Shown here: positions 6,127 through 8,974 of the stretch, piece by piece
Layout: every line of letters starts with the position of its first letter
How positions within the stretch are numbered: position 1 is the stretch's first letter
NCBI GenBank assembly: GCA_030537915.1
Contig: JAUNUZ010000074.1
Span: forward strand, 1 to 8,974
Direction: 5' to 3'
Length of the DNA: 8,974 nt
Source of the DNA: Micrococcales bacterium
Lineage (GTDB): Bacteria; Actinomycetota; Actinomycetes; Actinomycetales; Dermatophilaceae
Made by a program: the position numbers and the translations under genes
The notes under the pieces: generated by a model
What the model saw: only the letters and a program-made list of their open reading frames with translations
Database searches by the model: none
Told to the model about the DNA's origin: nothing

Positions 6127-6296
6127 GAGAGTGCCTTCCGTGGCAGTTGAGATTCCTCGCTCAACGCATCGACGGACACCGGGGGCATCCAAGCCAATCG
6201 CGAGCCCCTCCCGAGGGCGACGTGCAGGCAAGGGCGATGACGACAGCCTGAGCCTCGGCCCAAGAGGCCAACCCACCGCGAAAGGGACGGGTGCGG
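6127..6296. other. Gap between sensor kinase and lyase genes
   Basis: The only structure I see is a weak hairpin GCCTC/GAGGC (6252-6256/6264-6268, loop of seven) just after the kinase stop, without a T-run. No TAnnnT box or good -35 stands in a position to start the lyase transcript. Read-through from the kinase operon is therefore possible but not shown. Confidence 0.4.
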
Positions 6297-7295
6297 CTAG
6301 TCGTCCTCGACCGCGGAGAAGAAGACCGCGAAGAGCACCGGGTGCAGCCGGACGAGCTCGAGCCGCCCACCGTGGCCCTCGGCGAGGTCCCGCGCGAGCC
6401 CGAGACCCAGGCCGCTGCTCTTCGTGCTCTGCCCGCGGTCGAAGACGAAGGGCGCCAGGTCGGGACGCACCCCCGCCCCCTCGTCGCTCACCTCGATAAC
6501 GATCGACGGCCCGGAGTGACGTACTTCGATACGGACGGTCCCGTCGCCGTGCGCGAGCGAATTCTCGACGAGGGTGCCGAGAATCTGCCCAAGCGCCGCG
6601 TCGGTCGCGAAGACGCTGACCCCACGCTCGCCCGTCACCTGGATCGAGCGATGCCGTGCCTCGTACGCGGGTTGCCATGCCCGCTGCAGTTCGGCCAACA
6701 CCCGATTGACGCGCACGGGTTGAGGCGCCTCGGTGGTGTGCCGGGCCCGGGTCAGGAGCGTCGCGACGGTGTCACCGAGCCGCTCGACCTGCTCGATCGC
6801 GCTCGCCGCCTCCTCCCGTACGACCTCGAGATCGTCGGTCATCGAGATCTCCTCCAGGCGCATGAGCAGCGCGGTGAGTGGGGTGCGCAACTGGTGGGAG
6901 GCGTCGGCAGCGAACTGGCGCTCGCTGGAGAGCATCGTCAACAGCTTGCGGCCGCTGCGCGCCAGGACGTCCGACACCGCATCGATCTCCGCGATGCCGC
7001 AGGGCCGCGGGATGACCCGGGTGTCCCCGGCGCCGAGGCGTTCGGCCTGTTCAGCGAGTTGCACGAGGGGGTCGGCGATGCGCCGGGCCTGGTCCCGCAC
7101 GACGACCGACAATCCGAGGAAGAGCAGGGCCAGCATCGCGACGCTCAGCGGCACGAGCACCTCGGGCGTGACGATCAGCCCACCCCCCTCGGGTCCCACC
7201 GTCCGCAACGCGAGCCACGCCGCGAGCGGCACCAGCAGCAGCACCAGGCAGATACATGCGGCGTAGAGGGTCGATCGCAGGAGCGCAGCGCGCAC
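6297..7295 (-). CDS. Two-component sensor histidine kinase (HAMP-HisKA-HATPase)
   Basis: The 332-residue membrane kinase has two hydrophobic segments (about 11-30 and 46-66) separated by only about 15 external residues. A HAMP-like linker (67-118) follows. The HisKA dimerisation helix has FAADASHQLRTPLTAL (128-143), in which H134 is the phosphorylation site. The ATPase domain has the N box VENSLAHG (243-250, N245), the G1 box DEGAGV (271-276) and the G2 box GLGLGLA (295-301). The short external loop suggests sensing inside or close to the membrane, or through a partner, rather than by an extracellular domain. It starts with GTG three bases after the stop of the response regulator gene, so the two are translationally coupled and surely partners. 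The signal is unknown. All motifs needed for activity are present. Confidence 0.93.
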   Translation of the reverse strand: MRAALLRSTLYAACICLVLLLVPLAAWLALRTVGPEGGGLIVTPEVLVPLSVAMLALLFLGLSVVVRDQARRIADPLVQLAEQAERLGAGDTRVIPRPCGIAEIDAVSDVLARSGRKLLTMLSSERQFAADASHQLRTPLTALLMRLEEISMTDDLEVVREEAASAIEQVERLGDTVATLLTRARHTTEAPQPVRVNRVLAELQRAWQPAYEARHRSIQVTGERGVSVFATDAALGQILGTLVENSLAHGDGTVRIEVRHSGPSIVIEVSDEGAGVRPDLAPFVFDRGQSTKSSGLGLGLARDLAEGHGGRLELVRLHPVLFAVFFSAVEDD

Positions 7296-7298
7296 GGC

Positions 7299-7976
7299 TC
7301 AGCCTTGGTCCTTCGGGTGCTCGAAACGAAAGCCCACCCCGCGGACCGTCGTGATGAAGCGCGGTCGCGTGACGTCATCGCCGAGCTTGCGGCGCAGCAC
7401 CGACACGTGCATGTCCAGTGTCTTCGTCGAGCCGTACCAATGCGTTGCCCACACCTCGCGCATGAGCTGCTCACGTGAGACAACCCTGCCCTGCTCGCGC
7501 TGGAGGACCCGCAGGAGATCGAACTCCTTGGCGGTGAGCTGCACTTCGTCTTCTCCGACGAAGGCCCGGCGCGCTTGGGTGTCGAGCCGGACGCCATCGC
7601 CGTCGTCTGCTCCAGGGGCGGTGCGCCGCAGCAGGGCCCGAGCCCGAGCGAGCAGCTCAGCGAGCCGGAAGGGCTTCGTCACGTAGTCGTCGGCACCCGC
7701 GTCGAGCCCGACCACCGTGTCGACCTCGTCGGCGCGTGCAGTGAGCATGAGGATCGGCGCGGTCCGGCCGTCGGCGCGCAGCCGCCGGCATACCTCCAGG
7801 CCGTCCATCAGCGGCAGACCCAGGTCGAGGACGACGAGGTCCGGACCGGTCTTGCCGACGTCGTAGGCGTGTTCCCCGTCGGCGCACACCACGACGTCGT
7901 AGCCTTCCCGGCGCAGCGCCCGGGCCAGAGGCTCACTGATCGCGGAATCATCCTCCGCCAGAAGCACTCTCGTCAT
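7299..7976 (-). CDS. OmpR/PhoB-family response regulator
   Basis: This 225-residue DNA-binding regulator receives phosphate from the kinase encoded directly downstream. The receiver domain (1-115) has the acidic pocket E8-D9-D10, phosphoacceptor D51 in VVLDLGLPLMDG, T79 in MLTAR and K101 in VTKPF. The C-terminal winged helix (about 128-220) shows LTAKEFDLLRVL, the recognition-helix region STKTLDMHVSVLRRKLG and the wing TVRGVGFRFE, all typical of OmpR/PhoB proteins. The ATG at 7976 starts exactly at the conserved MTRVLLAEDD and has a TAnnnT box six bases upstream, pointing to a leaderless mRNA. Target genes are not identifiable from the protein; autoregulation is plausible given the AGCTG repeats upstream of the promoter. 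Confidence 0.96.
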   Translation of the reverse strand: MTRVLLAEDDSAISEPLARALRREGYDVVVCADGEHAYDVGKTGPDLVVLDLGLPLMDGLEVCRRLRADGRTAPILMLTARADEVDTVVGLDAGADDYVTKPFRLAELLARARALLRRTAPGADDGDGVRLDTQARRAFVGEDEVQLTAKEFDLLRVLQREQGRVVSREQLMREVWATHWYGSTKTLDMHVSVLRRKLGDDVTRPRFITTVRGVGFRFEHPKDQG

Positions 7977-7982
7977 GCCGCC

Positions 7983-7988
7983 ATCGTA
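7983..7988 (-). promoter_or_regulatory. -10 element TACGAT of the response regulator operon, leaderless
   Basis: On the - strand TACGAT is followed by six bases (GGCGGC) and the ATG at 7976. This is the same geometry as at purK and places the transcript start at the start codon. No Shine-Dalgarno sequence is seen between the box and the ATG. Confidence 0.5.
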
Positions 7989-8010
7989 GGGGGAATGAGC
8001 GGCACAAGCG

Positions 8011-8024
8011 CAGCTACCCAGCTG
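8011..8024. promoter_or_regulatory. Paired AGCTG motif upstream of the response regulator promoter
   Basis: The + strand reads CAGCT-ACCC-AGCTG, an inverted repeat. On the - strand it also reads as AGCTG, three bases, AGCTG, a direct repeat. Relative to a start at 7976 it covers about -35 to -48, where an OmpR-type regulator could activate or repress its own operon. The 8-base period is shorter than the 10-11 usual for OmpR-family sites, so this is tentative. Confidence 0.3.
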
Positions 8025-8209
8025 TCACCATCATCACGTTGACCAGCGGACCGAGGCGTTGAGGGCCGCCCGCCAAGCCCGGGTGCGACTCGGCCCAGGA
8101 TCCACCGAAGCCGTTCAGGCCCAATGCGGTTCCCGCGCAGAGAGGTTCGGGTACGAAGCCGGTCTGCCCCGGTCCCCTTCAGAGGCGGCGCCGGCCCACG
8201 ACGGTCGCC
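8025..8209. other. Gap between enoyl-CoA hydratase and response regulator genes
   Basis: No gene is supported here. I see a repeated GAAGCCG word (8107-8113 and 8156-8162) and only short, imperfect GC stems. There is no convincing terminator after the hydratase stop, although one would be expected because the next operon has its own promoter. Confidence 0.4.
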
Positions 8210-8974
8210 TCAGATGCCGGGCCAGTCGGGGCGCCGCTTCTCGTTGAACGCGGCCACGCCCTCACGCCGATCCCCGGAGAATGCGGTGGCGCGCCAGCAG
8301 GCATCCTCGATCTCGAGCCCCGCGGCGAGGTCGACACCCGACCCCAACCGGATGGCCTTCTTGGCATTGCGGACGCCGACCGGCGAATGCGCCGCGATGA
8401 CCACTGCGAGCTCCAGGGCGCGATCCCGCGCGCATCCGGCGTCGACGACCTCATCGACGACGCGCAGGTCGTGGGCGCGCTGGGCGGTCAGGCGCTCGGC
8501 GGTGAAGATGAGCAGCGCTGCCGTCGATGAACCGACGCGGCGGGTCAGCAGCTGCGTGCCGCCACCGCCGGGGATGACGCCGACGGACACCTCGGGCAGG
8601 CCGAGCGTCGCGTCGCGTCCGGCAACGATGATGTCGCAGCTCAGCGCGATCTCGCAGCCGCCGCCCAGAGCGAAGCCATCGACGGCGGCGATCGCCGGCA
8701 CCGGCAGGTCGAGGACTCCTGCGTAGGCCGCGCGCGCGATCGGCCGCTGCGCCATGAGGTCGGCGTCCGTGAAGCTCTTGCGCTCCTTGAGGTCGGCGCC
8801 GACACAGAACGCCCTCGCATGACTGCTCGTGACGATCACCGCCCGGACGCTTCCCGCGAGGGCCTGCGCCCTCAGCTGTGCGCACGCCGCGCCGATGGCC
8901 TGCGCCATCGCCGTGGACACCGCGTTCATCGCCTCGGGACGATCGAGCACGAGCTCGACGACCCGGCCCTGGTC
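8210..8974 (-). CDS. Enoyl-CoA hydratase/isomerase (crotonase) family protein, 5' end cut by the window
   Basis: This crotonase-fold enzyme likely adds water to trans-2-enoyl-CoA in fatty-acid or related acyl-CoA breakdown in the cytoplasm. The frame stays open to the right edge (DQGRVVELVLDRPEAMNAVS), so at least 254 residues are visible and the first few are missing. A GTG at 8950 is unlikely to be the start because it would delete the first beta strand. Counting from the edge, GADLKER (59-65) and FALGGGCE (101-108) form the CoA and oxyanion-hole region. E108 and E128 (in LGLPEVSVGVIPGGGGTQ) are spaced like the catalytic pair E144/E164 of rat mitochondrial enoyl-CoA hydratase, which favours true hydratase activity. 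The C-terminal helix ends EGVAAFNEKRRPDWPG, as is usual. Exact acyl substrate and pathway are open. The neighbours give no hint. Confidence 0.93.
   Translation of the reverse strand, partial: DQGRVVELVLDRPEAMNAVSTAMAQAIGAACAQLRAQALAGSVRAVIVTSSHARAFCVGADLKERKSFTDADLMAQRPIARAAYAGVLDLPVPAIAAVDGFALGGGCEIALSCDIIVAGRDATLGLPEVSVGVIPGGGGTQLLTRRVGSSTAALLIFTAERLTAQRAHDLRVVDEVVDAGCARDRALELAVVIAAHSPVGVRNAKKAIRLGSGVDLAAGLEIEDACWRATAFSGDRREGVAAFNEKRRPDWPGI

Noticed and set aside
6252..6268. Hairpin GCCTC/GAGGC after the kinase stop as an intrinsic terminator
   Set aside because: The stem has only five pairs with a seven-base loop and no T-run on the - strand, too weak to call a terminator.
6127..6678. 184-codon in-frame extension upstream of the lyase signal peptide
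   Set aside because: It is Arg-rich, overlaps the end of the kinase gene in another frame, and would bury the clear signal peptide inside the protein; the ATG at 6126 has its own ribosome binding site.
1..8974. CRISPR array, tRNA, rRNA, insertion sequence or transposase
   Set aside because: I looked for regular spaced repeats, cloverleaf-like sequences and transposase motifs and found none; the only tandem repeats are the 9-bp units at 1611-1650.

Overview
The window is about three quarters G+C, with dense GC-ending codons, weak -35 boxes and promoter -10 hexamers of TAnnnT type placed directly before start codons. Together with the protein families present, this points to a high-GC actinobacterium, probably in or near the Intrasporangiaceae/Dermatophilaceae; the family placement is inference from gene content and sequence style, not a search result.

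Layout. Positions 1-452 hold no convincing gene but contain a striking run of six consecutive hairpins (147-382), each with a loop carrying four or five G on the + strand (C-loops on the - strand). Next come purK (453-1616, + strand, apparently leaderless) and purE (1699-2271), the two enzymes that convert AIR to CAIR in purine synthesis, separated by a gap that begins with a 9-bp tandem repeat. A DUF559/AbiEi-like orphan nuclease-fold protein follows (start at 2363 or 2378, end 3427). An intergenic stretch of 298 bases with two inverted repeats resembling operators leads to a GtrA-family membrane protein gene (3726-4304).

The right half is on the - strand. Reading leftward from the right edge, it starts with a 5'-truncated enoyl-CoA hydratase gene (8974-8210). 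Next is an OmpR-type response regulator (7976-7299), tightly coupled to a two-membrane-span sensor histidine kinase (7295-6297). Last is a secreted heparinase II/III-like polysaccharide lyase (6126-4264), whose 3' end overlaps the 3' end of gtrA by 41 bp in convergent orientation.

How the parts may work together. purK and purE form one metabolic unit. The response regulator and kinase form one signalling unit, which may control itself and perhaps the lyase downstream on the same strand (inference). GtrA is a cell-envelope glycosylation or lipid-carrier type protein whose linkage to purK/purE is seen in other actinobacteria. The most unusual item is the G-loop/C-loop hairpin array upstream of purK, which on the - strand resembles an expanded version of the C-loop architecture of actinobacterial 6C small RNAs.
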